This document shows, piece after piece, positions 33,101 through 44,700 of a stretch of DNA of 64,000 bases. Each line of letters starts with the position of its first letter. Positions within the stretch are counted from its first letter, which is position 1. The DNA lies in assembly GCA_015179125.1 (NCBI GenBank), contig WHVA01000387.1:1-64000 (forward strand), read 5' to 3'. A program made the position numbers and the translations under genes. Below the pieces are notes generated by a model that was given only the letters and a program-made list of their open reading frames with translations, was not told the origin of the DNA and made no database searches. This DNA is from Gautieria morchelliformis. Lineage: Eukaryota > Basidiomycota > Agaricomycetes > Gomphales > Gomphaceae.

Positions 33101-36100
33101 GTCGCTCGTAAATTCAGCTTCGTCGATCGGTCCAACGATCTACATGCCTAATAGGTCACGTCCTTCATAAACAACTTAGAATAATGGATGCACACCCGAC
33201 CGTTAACAACCAACGACTGCTGTCCTGGAGCGATGCCCAGATCTCGGGCGAACAAACGGCCGGATTCGACAAAATTGAGGCAAGAAGTTTCCGCTGCGCC
33301 ATCCTGGCTCGCTAAAAGGGCAGTACGAACTGATGGCGACCGTTCTAAAAGGGCTGTGTGTGCACCGCCGGACTCAATCTGGTCCCACTGGTCGAGGACG
33401 GCAAGCAGGTCTGCTGGATCTGTTTGATTTAAAGCCAAGGCAGCATGCAACCGCGACAGTTTACAAGAGACACTGCTCGAATTTGGACGTGTCTGGTCCG
33501 ACACGTCTGAGGGATTATGAACTAGGGCGATGCGATAATTCACATCCTCTCTCTGTAAGGTGTCAGTGTGTCCTCCTTTTATCTCCAGCTATGGGTCATA
33601 CCATTGAGATGAGGGCATTTTTGAGTAGTCTTTCCCCAGGGTTCTTGTCGAAGTCTGACACTATCCATATGGATACAGGCGTGAAGATTTTGGACGCTAG
33701 GAACAGAAGGTAACACATCAGACGAGCTGATAAACGAGCATGTGGGTGGACGCCAACCAGGGTAGATAAAATCTGATGGCACAGGTTGAACTTTCAAACG
33801 GGAAAAGACCTCAGGTAGATTGGCCACTTTCAAGCTGCCTGTCCCAGTGGCTATGTGCCGGTTCCGCCTCGTGGCAGTGGTTGGCAAGTCGTAGAAGTAT
33901 ACTGAAACGTCTGAGGCATCTGTGAGATTGCCAGCATGTACCTGGCTCAGACTGAGCATTTAGGTTTCTTCGGTCCACAGCTCACGTACCTGCTCTTGCA
34001 AGTACTGTGTCTGCTGCGCAGTTTCCGCTTGAAGGGTGTTGAGAAAATCCTGAAACACCTGTGAGCTCCCATCGCATATTGAAAAGAACTGGATGATACC
34101 TCTGCTATGTCCGCATGCTTTCCATTTATAAACGCATGACCTTGGGGGGATGCTTTTAGACTAGCGCCTAATCTGTTAGCATACCTGCGGGCATTGTCTA
34201 TTGTGTTCGTAATGTACGGGCTTGAAGGTGAACCGGGAAGCCCGATGACGGTATCAAAGGGTAGTCTCTTGGTGCTCTCATCATCGCCTTCCGGATACGC
34301 ATCGGTACTAGTAGCCAAAGCGTGGAACTCAGCACGGGCTAGATCAAAGTCAAAGCTAGGATTGGGTGATTGAAGCAACTAGCGTGCGCTTGAGGTCAGG
34401 GCTACCTTGGGAGTCAAGAAGTTACAAGCTTACCTTCCTCAGGAACGACATGGTTTGGGCTCGCCCATAGGCCTTTACGAGATAATAAAAGAGTCGAGCA
34501 GCTCTTAGCCCTGACACCGCAAGCTAAATTGAACCAATGTACGACTAAACCAGGGAAAGTTACACACCTTCCTCTGTCTCCACCAGAGGCACGACACCAA
34601 ATCGGAAAGGAAACCCTCTTTGAATGATAGTGGAAATTGGACCGGTAATCCATGTTAGACTGGCGCGCTGCGACAAATCGAGCAGAAGGACAGTGTTGTG
34701 CAAGTTTCGCTTGATAGTATGGAACGGCCCTGAATAAACTGGCCGCAGCAGCTGGGATACAGATATAACCAGATGTTCGTCAAAGATTTTGAGGAATTGC
34801 ATACCGTCTGTAACGTGGGTGACCACTGGGCATATCTATCGTGAAGGGGAATAAGAGCTATGAAATGTAGATCGGATGGACAACCAACCGACTATCTTTT
34901 TCCAAATCATTCCACCACACAATAATGGCGCCTTCCTCTATTCGATCGCTCGCATCAAAAATACCGTCAATGACATGACTGCTTGCTTGAGATACAACGA
35001 TAGCATCATGAGTCAGCAGATCAACCGCCTGAGGTGCTGAGAGGCCCAGTTCTCTGATTTGACCGATGATTTCGCGCTCCTTGCGTAAATGGCCAATTAA
35101 GCTACATAGTGACGAATGCAGTGTGTTAATAATGGTTCAGAAAAATGCCTTACCTAAAAATATTGACATCCGTATTTTGTATCACCACCCCATTCAGCCA
35201 AACCATACTCAAACCTTCTGGAGCTATCTGCGAGTTGTTCTGCAACTCTTGCAACAACGCTGAATCGACAGTGACACGGCGTGCAATGGAAGTCGCATAT
35301 TTTGGGAAATTTTGGGAGAGACTCGTGAGGGCTTTTAGTGGATCAGGAGATGCCATCACAAGTTGGGCACATTTGACTCCGATGCCTAACCAACAGTTCA
35401 CAGGAACGAAATCTGTAAAAGAGGGGAGGGCGTACGGGATATTTCTTCCTCGTCAAGGGGCGTGCTCAAGTCAACTGGATCGCCTGCATCCCCCAGGACG
35501 TGGAATGGGTCATCGATTACATTTTTGACAGCTTCCCCTGGATCGGAGTCATCACTCGTAGATGCTACGTGACCTAACAAACATAAGCCATATTTGAAAC
35601 AAGTATCGTACGCACTACTTACTACCCCCCGCGAATGTCTGCGGTCGTCCAATGCCAAGTAGTCCATCTTTTTAAGGTCCAAGGTGACACCATAGCCCGA
35701 AAGGTGAACAGGAGGGGCATTCCTGGTATCAGGAGGTATGTGACGATAGATATATCGCAATCGGGGTGGGCTTTCCTTCGCGAGGGAATAAATATAACTG
35801 TGAAGAGGACGCAAGTTGGTTGAGGTGATATCGCCATAAAGGATTACAGTGCTCGAAGGGGGATGCAATAATCCTGACGCTGGAGGGTATATATGATCGA
35901 ATGAGAGATGCTTCGTTTGATTTGATGGACTGTAGCGATTATCAAGTCATTCAACGCTGCAATTAAACATCCACGTACACAAATGCCGACGTTCCACTCT
36001 GAAATTCCAAAGTACTGAGCTCCATCAAACGGCGGAGAGTATCCACATTGCAGACACGGCGTCCATACCACTCTACCCACGACCCCGCACAATCATCAGC

Positions 36101-36578
36101 CGATTCGCCGTCAACTAGCGGCGTTACCGCAAGCTCATTATCGCGGTAGTACTCATACATAGCTTCTATCTTTGGACTTGCCGCATGCAGGGATAATGAA
36201 ATTTCGAAGGAGTCTATTGCTCCGGGCTGAGACAGGTAGCCATGATTCAATAGTGTGCGCACTGAAACGTCGTGAATAGCTTTGTTTGTAAGAGCCTCCA
36301 GGGATTGAGGAAACACATCTGGAGAGATGAGGAGATCCAGCAAAGGATGGAACGTGTCAGGAGTCTCGGTGTTAGCTGTCTCTCTGTTGGCTATGGTTAT
36401 TAACTGCTAGATGTAGCGGAACAAGGTAAGCAAACACTCACAATATTTCTAGAAGTAGGTTCGGACGGGGCCACGACGATCGTAATTGCACCTTAACTGG
36501 GGGTGAGGCATACACGAGCCATGTCAAATCCACAAGAGCCCAAAGAACTGCAAGACAGCCGAATGAAGGCGGTCTCAT
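30186..36578 (-). CDS. gpt1: UDP-glucose:glycoprotein glucosyltransferase (UGGT)
   Basis: ER-lumen folding sensor that re-glucosylates N-glycans of misfolded glycoproteins. I trace about 30 exons and roughly 1,600 residues. The first fifteen are 36442-36578, 35979-36383, 35616-35929, 35436-35573, 35154-35385, 34889-35101, 34805-34835, 34568-34751, 34434-34510, 34100-34378, 33990-34058, 33758-33941, 33602-33696, 33196-33552 and 33003-33139. The N-terminus is a signal peptide ([18 protein letters not shown]). The thioredoxin-like sensor region includes [16 protein letters not shown] and [15 protein letters not shown]. The C-terminal catalytic domain has [13 protein letters not shown], the DxD site [12 protein letters not shown] and WLWCETWC. 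The protein ends KKRDEL, an ER-retrieval signal. The 42-nt intron 35574-35615 is less certain because the frame is also open through it. Confidence 0.93.
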
Positions 36579-36876
36579 GGAGAGGATACTTACCGAGAAC
36601 AGTGGCTGAGGCGCTTATTCCATGTTCATTGACGTGTCCAACTAAAATTTACTACATATGAAATTTACGAGATTTACTCTAGCTAGCGTAAATTTCCACA
36701 GCATGCGCCATTTTATAAACTGTGTCCCCGATATCAGAGAATACTTTATTGAGAACAAACATTCTCTAGTCCTAAGGGTAACCCAAATAGATAGATTGTG
36801 GATAGTGTACAATGTAACTTCTCAGCATCATTAAGCCCCCATAGCCCACAGGAGAACAGAAACGAAGCAGAGATGG

Positions 36877-38655
36877 TTAGCTCTTAAAAATGCGTAGTAG
36901 TCTCTGCTCTGTGACAATCCGCGTCCTGCAGAGAGGACACTCACGGGTGGTCTTCATTACAATTTCCGAACACCCTTTACAAAGTGCAAGATGGCTTCAG
37001 GCATGTATAAGTCAACTATGGACGGGTAATTGGCAAAGCTAGCGCACCCGCAGTCAACAATGGCCATATTAGCATGCTCGTCCTGACATATCACGCACAG
37101 TCCATCGTGCGCACTTTCGGGATAAGTATATGAGGATGACGAAGGATCAGACGTGGATTTGGGGACATTTGTAGTGTTCTTTGATCCCGCGTCTTCGCCC
37201 GGTTTTGCCTGACCATCATGGCGCAGACGCTCCTCCATTAACTTACGCTCTCTCTCGGCGGCTTTCCTTTCCACTTCCTCCCCCTCCCTTTCCCTCCTTG
37301 CCCACTCCATTCTCTCTGCCTCTTCCCGTTCCTCTCGTTCTTTGATTTCTCTGTCTCGCCTCTCATCCGTCACCAATGCGACAACTTTACGCACCAGATC
37401 CTGCTTCTCAAGGACACCTAAAGAGGTATTGACGCGGTTCTGGAAAAGAATGGATTTCAATGTCGAAATAGAGAGGTGCGCAATTTCATCCGGAGTCATC
37501 TGAAGCAACGAGTCTAAGGACGGTACTGGAGGTGGCGGAGCTTGAGGCCTCGTAGGGGGCACGGTGGGTGCCGCGGAGCGTGGCCGTGGCGGTGGCTGCC
37601 GTGGGTGGGACCGATTTTCAGTCGGGTATGCTCCAGGCGGTCGAGAGTGAAAATTTGTCTGTGAAGCTGAGGGTATGAAGCCTTCTGCATGGGGTGGATA
37701 AGGTCTAGATGAATGTGGGGGTCTGGAGGGTTCCGCACGGCGTGGATCAGGTCTGGGTGATTGGGGCGCAGGAGGCGGATTGGGACGAAACGGCCGCGGC
37801 TGTGAGGGCGTCTGGGGTGAAGGAGCATTATGGTGCTGTTGTTGGGGTTGATACCGTGGGGGCGCCGCACCTGCTTGGGGTTGGGAAGAACCAGGTGGGG
37901 GTCCGTGTTGTCGTTGCTGTGGCTGGGGTGCCGGAGCTGATGTCTCCGGACGAGCAGAACGCGAGAAGAAACTCCTGGGCCTAGAGCGCTCACCGATCTT
38001 CTGCGGAACCGAATGTTTGCGGTAATAGTCCTGTATCCACATCAGTTAAGATTCGGGAAGCAGCTCTACACGGCTCACCTCGTGAGCTGGGAGCAAGCAT
38101 CCATTCGAGCCCTACAAAAGCGTGGAATATAGCATACTGAGTGATCGATGTGAGTGGCTCAATACCTTTGCACGTAAGATGGCCTCCACTAGATCATCTT
38201 TCTCTAGTGCTGCACCGCTCGTGCGGATGTCATATGCCCTCATATACGACCGCAGCGTGGATAATGGCAGACTCCGGAGCTTGCTCTTGCTACTTGCAGT
38301 TACTAAATCCAACGACCATGCCTGATGAGCTTTCCCAAATATACTTACTGTATGTTAACACTCACTGTATAGCATATCCATGCAATAGGAGCAGACAGGG
38401 AGTGCCTCGTATCCCCTATCAGCGCCAGGACGAGGCATAAGGGCTTGGAAGTCGGCGCAAGAGGAACAAAATGCATATCCTGGAGATCTACGTGGTCATC
38501 GGTTTGCACACCCGCTATATTACACACGAACCGCAATGATTACAACGCTTCTGACGATTGAACAAGAAATTGAATTCCTTGTTGCACTTCCTGCAAGCAG
38601 GTTCGTCAAAGCCATTCTCTGGAGGTGGGTGGCTCAGCAGTGGCATTCCGTTCAT
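36877..38655 (-). CDS. FYVE-SAP-RING E3 ubiquitin ligase
   Basis: Six exons (38532-38655, 38366-38479, 38166-38302, 38079-38111, 37048-38030, 36877-36994) join in frame to 502 residues. The N-terminal FYVE-like zinc finger shows ACRKCNKEFNFL, RCNHCGYAFCSSC and PVCSYC. A SAP-like helix block follows (LRSLPLSTLRSYMRAYDIR) and a second one precedes the coiled coil (HLSISTLKSILFQNRV). A long Pro/Gln/Arg-rich disordered region lies between them. A charged Glu/Arg coiled coil leads to the C-terminal RING finger (LCVICQDEHANMAIVDCGH, CKGC, CPLC). The order matches RNF34/RFFL (CARP) in animals and is related to yeast Pib1, which act on endosomal or vacuolar membranes. Substrates are unknown. All zinc ligands are present. 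Confidence 0.88.
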
Positions 38656-39586
38656 GGTAGAGGCGTACGGCGTGAACGTACGCTGACAAAAGTGTATTAG
38701 TAACGATAATTACATGATCATTCATGTGGCAGCTTCGGTGCTCACTTTCATTAGCCACGACCGGTACTCGGGAGTACTTAAGCCTTAACTCTTGAACTGG
38801 CTCTTTTTGCTCGGGATGGTCCACCCCGCTATTAGGAAGTGTGCCGAGACTCAACCAGCCATTCCTGGCTGCCACAGCATCTCCTAGTAGTCCAACATTG
38901 AATCTGCCAAGGCGCACCCCTGACAACAGATACATTTCCAATAATACCATTACAGCAGCCAACTTCCCCCACATCCTCTCCCTTTACCTTTTCTCCAAGA
39001 AATGAGTACATAACCTAACCTCTCTACATGAACTTCAGACCTGTCTCTGTGCATTACTGGACATGTTCTCCATATTGTACGCCTTCGCATAAATGCCTAC
39101 TTTCACACTCGCTCCCGCCGCCGGCACATGGGGCATACAGAGAAAGGGATGCAGGCAACGCAAATACAGAGGTAGGCAGACAGCCGTGGGGGGACGTACA
39201 AAGTCAGCACATTGTGCACTTGAGGCCCACTTGGTGGGTAAGTCATCCGAATCCAACCAGTCGTTGGTGGAGTAACCTTGCGGGTCCGCCGAGGATATTC
39301 TGTGCTGAGGGTTTAGTTTGACGGAGGCAAGGTTGTCGGGGTTGCTGGCAATAGGCGTGCAGCGCCTGCGCCCTGTTGGCGAGATGGTAGTGGTACAGAG
39401 AGGTCTTTATAGACAAGGGGGCATCGGACTGAGGTTACTTATCAGAATTGATGCATCTACATGCCCATGCGGACAAAGGTGTATTAGTAACGATAATTAC
39501 ATCTGCTTCACTGCCCTTGTACTCACGACCGGCTCAGGCGTACTTAAGCCTTACAGTAAGTCCTGAACTGGTTCCTTTTGCTCAGC
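38656..39586. other. Duplicated segment, left copy
   Basis: No intact gene. 38690-39130 is a diverged direct copy of 39475-39810. It includes a truncated reading frame beginning MVHPAIRKCAETQ that stops after about two dozen codons, so it looks like a dead partial copy of the gene to the right. Confidence 0.5.
38690..39130. repeat. Segmental duplication, left copy
   Basis: Shares gtgtattagtaacgataatt, ggtccaccccgctattag, gtgtgccgagact, gccacagcatctcct, ctaacctctctaca and attggacatg-like blocks, in order, with 39475-39810. Homology is patchy with several gaps. Confidence 0.75.
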
Positions 39587-39810
39587 ATGGTCCACCCCGC
39601 TATTAGCAAGTGTGCCGAGACTCCAAGGCTTGCGTCTGATGCTGCCACAGCATCTCCTAATAGAAACGAGCACATACCCTCCAGGAGTCTAACCTCTCTA
39701 CAGATCTCTCTCCGGGAATTATTGGACATGATGACGCCGTTGGAATTTTCCCACATCCTACGCTTTCGCATCAAGTCCTTACTTTTACACTGGCCCCCGC
39801 CGTCGCCACC
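39475..39810. repeat. Segmental duplication, right copy
   Basis: Right member of the pair described at 38690-39130; it overlaps the 5' end of the unknown gene starting at 39587, offset about 785 bp from the left copy. Confidence 0.75.
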
Positions 39811-40989
39811 TCATAATCCACAACGAGACTCACTCCCATACTCACCACCCGGGAATACCATCACCATAGCCTCCGTGATTGGTCTCGTCTCTTTTTTTCT
39901 CCCCAGGGCTGCAGCACATACTCCCGCCCATGACCTGGGCCAGCTGTCTATTGCCGCCATTCATAGTCAGCTTTGCCAGCTGGAGATTCTTCTAACTTTT
40001 CTTTCTGTTTCTGAACTCATGCAGGTCTTTCGTAATCGCCTCAGAGATCAGACAGGACCCGTCCGCCTGCCCAACGCTGTTCGGGGCGTTCTCGATGTTA
40101 TGCGCGGCGAGATGGCTGGCAGTGATACCAGAACATACGAAACACATCAATTCCGGCCGTCTATGAATGTCCCAGCCGTCAGAGGTGGTACGAAAAGCGC
40201 ATCGGATTCTGTTTCGACGGACTCGCCAAGTCTCCCGGAGGCATCCATTTGTTCTCCACTGGCGACGGGAAAGACAATGCATGACTGTCCAGAAAGACCG
40301 CCTAAGAGATTCAAGGCCGATATAGAAATTAATTCAGATATCGACAGAAATGGTCAGCGTTTAGTAAGTTATCAGTTCCGACGTCTTCTCATTTCATGGT
40401 TGACCGTTTAAACACCTGAACGTGTCAGCCATTACACCCGGTCAGCGACACCTCTGCAAGTGCTGCTTGTCCTTCCATATCGCAGGAGTCCATCCATGCT
40501 CGCGCGTCGTCTGATGGTACTCACGCCTTTACCACACCATCTTTGCAAAATGCCACCGAATGCGACTCATCGTCGTCTACGCTTACGGCAAGTCAATGTG
40601 GACAACTGATTGGAGAACTCCCAGGATGGCGGGAGTCTTCCTCCGTGGTAAATAAGCGCAAAGCGGGTTCAACTTCGAACATGTCCAGCCAGGCCCAGAA
40701 CGGCTGCGTCGAATCTGCACCAAATGTCCCGTTATCAACAACATCGTTGCGTAATGCGGCGGTACCCTCTGTGGATAACAGTGATACGGACAACATCTCA
40801 GTTGAGGGCAAGAGACCGCTTCTACTAGGAGCCAGTGGACACCCTCAAGCTGTGCGTTCCAGTTCGTCGGCTGTTGCTGCCAACCAGGTTTCCATGCCAT
40901 TGTCACGTATTACTGCAAAGCTACCTCGAAACCTACCTCGAAACCCACTCTCGAAACCCACTCTCGTCTCGAGACACGTAACGTTTTAA
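39587..40989 (+). CDS. Unknown Ser-rich protein
   Basis: Two exons (39587-40363 and 40429-40989) join in frame over a 65-nt intron to about 445 residues. The N-terminal half has a leucine-rich block (SLRELLDMMTPLEFSHILRF, then IHSQLCQLEILLTFLSVSEL) that could be helical. The C-terminal half is Ser/Thr/Asn-rich and probably disordered, with a short basic patch (RPPKRFKAD) that could be a nuclear signal. No domain is recognised. The start codon lies within the duplicated segment, and the left copy of that segment keeps only its first codons. A GT...AG pair at about 39880-39911 inside exon 1 would break the frame and is not used here. Confidence 0.55.
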
Positions 40990-41742
40990 CCAAGTTCTAA
41001 GGAGCATCCGGTTCGTCGAAGGCATGGCTACTTAGTACCCGTATTCTCAGTCTTAACCTCGGCATGACGTGTTTTCCCGGAAGGGTAATCAGGCCTTACT
41101 TACCACCAACAAACGACAAACGTCGAGATGGGTGTTGTTTTCCTGAGACCAAAATCCAGTCATCAGCTTGAATGACTCTCTGCCAGTGCCCTAAGTGGCA
41201 TCTACGTTGGAGCAGTCCTTGAAAAACATTGTACGCACAGCCTTCGGATTGCTTTTGGCCGCTCGCCGGGAAGACAGGGCGACGTGCGGTCAGCCTGACT
41301 CTTACGGTTCTGGTGGTATTATTACTGGATTTCCTACGGGTAGCGGTCTCTGGGAGTCGAGCGAGGTTGTTCTAGCTGGACCTCCCTTTAGGAGCGTATA
41401 TATGCTCGGGACAGACGAGGCTGAGGGCCATCCTACTAGTATGTTGCCTGGCGCCATGGCCCAGCTTTAAATGGACGCGTAGGCGACCCCGAACCTTCGA
41501 GGACCGAGTGTAATGGTGATGGGTATTTTGACTCGTCAGCGAATCCGCAGTGGCCAAGGTTCTTTCCTCAGCTTTCCCTAATGTCACCTTGACATTGGGA
41601 TTTAATTCGGCGCCTGTGTAATACTCCTGATGTTTCTTTGATCTGACCCTGGGAGGTATGTAAGTATAAGCGTGCTGTGCACTTACTGCAATACACGTGT
41701 CGATTAAATAGCGGAAAGTGCAGATCCTACGTCAGGTTAAAT
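40990..41742. other. Intergenic, nothing recognised
   Basis: Lies between the 3' ends of the unknown gene and nitrite reductase. Short tandem copies of cgaaacc near 40926-40962 are the only repeat seen. No gene supported. Confidence 0.4.
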
Positions 41743-44700
41743 TTACCATTCCAACTTGCCACCTCCACATCCTTCAGTGCAACCCTGTCCGAGTCGTCCA
41801 TCCAGTCCAACAGACTCAATCTGAGTTGCCATGCCTGGAGTGTGCAGCTGCGAGGTTGTCGCCCGAACGATCCATTTATTAGTCCCAAGTATTTTGTCCA
41901 GCTCTTCGGGCTCTGGGAGGAGAAGGAATATACTACCATTTTCCTGCTTGACTTCGAAGGTGAGAATAGAGTAATTGTCATCGTTTAGACAAGCTCCAGT
42001 CTCAAGCTGGTAATTCCGCTTATGCATCGGGCCTGCCAGTAAACGTTGAGATAATTCTAGGTGAAAGCCTAACGACCACCAACATGAGATATAAAGATTG
42101 CCATTGGTATCGTCTCCAATGATTCCTATGATCTATGCATGAGACTGCCGCGAGAAAGGAGCTACTAAATGAAAGACAAACCCACCGTGGTCTAGGACAA
42201 ACGCACGCTTGTGCGGGCACATTTGCTATGTGGAACACATGTAAATATGCTTCATATAAAAAGGTATGAGACCAACCTGTGTGGCATAGTACCCGCGTTT
42301 CGGTACATGGAAAATGGCAAGCGGTGTGTCGCCATATTTGACAGCGATAGACCTAATTCCGGCTGAGCATTGGAGAGAAACTAACTTCATGGTGAGGCGT
42401 ACGTAGTTCCGGCATCAGTCGGACTCAGATCGTTGTCACTGGCGACTCGCCTCCACAACCACTGGGACCGTGGGGTTTGGATGTGGGATATATTGATTCG
42501 TGCTGGACCAAAATCTGTTATAATGTCAGAGAAAGCATTTTCACCTCAAAAGTTTGACATCACCGTTCGCCCAGTTTGCTGGCCGTTTCTGACCACGCTC
42601 GGTAATCAGTTCCGTCCCGAGCACCGTTTCACTGGTGTTCACAAATTGACGAAACTGCTTTCGTCGTTCAGGACTCTTGACAACAGCCGTCCACTCATCG
42701 GCATATGTGCCAACAAGAGCATCCATCTCACGCTCTAAGTCGGCACAGATTCCGAGTTCATCATCTAATAGGATCTTCTTGAGTTTCTGAATATGACGAC
42801 ATTAACACACGGCGCAGAACGTCGAGAGCATATTAGAACACACCTGGACCCCACCCTCGAACGATTCAACCCACCGAGCAGTGCGCATTAGTTTATCGGC
42901 GGTGCGGATGTAAAACATCAGGTAACGATCGATGATACGGACGACCTTCGATGGGGGCACATTGGTCGCAAAAAGCGTACCGTGGCGTGGTTTTGCGCCT
43001 CCATTTCCCGCAATATATACTATACAGGGTCTCCCCAAAATTTCCACGGTATGAGAAGTCACGAGACCCACCATTCCAGCCTTTATCGGACGCGATGAGA
43101 CCGAAATCTTTGCTCTGTGCTTCCGCACATTCGCGCACGCATCCAGATACTCCGCCTTTCATCTTATGTGGGGATCTATGACTCTTTTCAGCACGCATCA
43201 ATGACATCAGGAAAGTCAATCATGCCGTATACTCTTGTAACGCTCTTCCAGCTGAACTGCGACTGCAGGACAAGTAGATCAATGAAAGAAGATTAATGAA
43301 AGAATAAGGCAATATAATGGGACGTACGCCCGACAGCGTCCCCTACTCCATACCGACACCACGTTGTCCCAACCTGCGCCATCATGTGAACGAACGTTCT
43401 TGACGGAAAGAATACTCAACGAACGCAAGACTTCACCGTACGAAGGGCTTTCCCATATGCATGCCCCGACTCAAAACCGGCATTTACAAGCTCCTCCTGA
43501 GTGTGTTCAGTAACCAGGGTCGGGCTGGAATAATCGCAATATTACCCAGATATCAGGCAAGTCCTGCTTCTGAGCCCCGAAAAGGTCTGTGAAGATTAAT
43601 GAGAGAAGCTACGTATGGCTAAAACGCTAAGCAGAAATACCTATGCGTTGTCCGCCGGTGATTTTGGTATACAGACCATCTATTCATTAGAGTTGTTCAC
43701 CTAATCACTTCCCCAAGCATATGGTTACCTACACTTCTTTGCAACCTGTCCGAGGACTATCAATTTTTCAGGAGTTACCTAGAGGATTTAAGTTCATTAA
43801 TGCCCAATAGTGCACCGCTCTGGGCAATGAGCACCTCTCCGGCAGCTATCTTTGGGACAACCGAAAATGTACCTGGTGCGAAGGGTTAGCCATTGAGTCA
43901 GAACGAGGCCATGCTACTGTTTACCATTGCGTTGGATATTGGCTAGATAGCTAGAATCGCGGCAGTGAGTTTTTTCATGCCACGTTGAAGCTGAGAGGTC
44001 CCATACCGATCGTTTGTATCCTGGTTTTGATGATGGACCAGATTTAATATGGGCTCATTGAGAAGCGACGATAAGATGCTGCCAATAGCTGGCTTGCACA
44101 CTTCGCAGCCCACAGCATCCTGTTTGACCCCACATGCCGCCATTATTTCCCCAAAGCTCCTGAGTTTCTTGATCCTGAATAAATAGTAAGTACGCAAATA
44201 TTCAAATTATAGAATACAAAACCCACTTAACAACATTGAACAGATCTGGCCGGGACATGGCAAAGTGCCCGCAGATATCATTATTCGTCGCCTTGCCAGC
44301 ATTCTTCATCTCGGCTTTAAATATGCCAGTGACTATTGGAAGACAGCCACCGCAACCTTATGAACAGTATTATCCATAGATAACACATGATATGAAATGA
44401 ACATACCAGTTCCAGCTTTTGTCTTAGCTTTGACACCGGTAATGCTGTCAATTCCGGCAGTCACACATGCCTTGATTGAACCTTTCAAGACGTTCTGAGG
44501 TGCAATGAGTTCAGATGTCACCACAAAGAGGACTTGTTTTACATGACAACTGCAGATTTGTGTGTCGTCGTCGAGATCGGCTCCGCCATCATCACTACTT
44601 GCGTGGCTGCCCACTATGAGCTCACCAGGTGCTATTTCCAGAGGTTTCTATGCCAGATGAGAGTTCAAATATACCACGCATGGAGAAGGGTAAGCTGCAG

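Noticed and set aside
37514..37993. 159-residue His/Pro-rich ORF overlapping the RING gene
   Set aside because: Alternative frame of the repetitive Pro/Gln-rich linker of the FYVE-RING protein.
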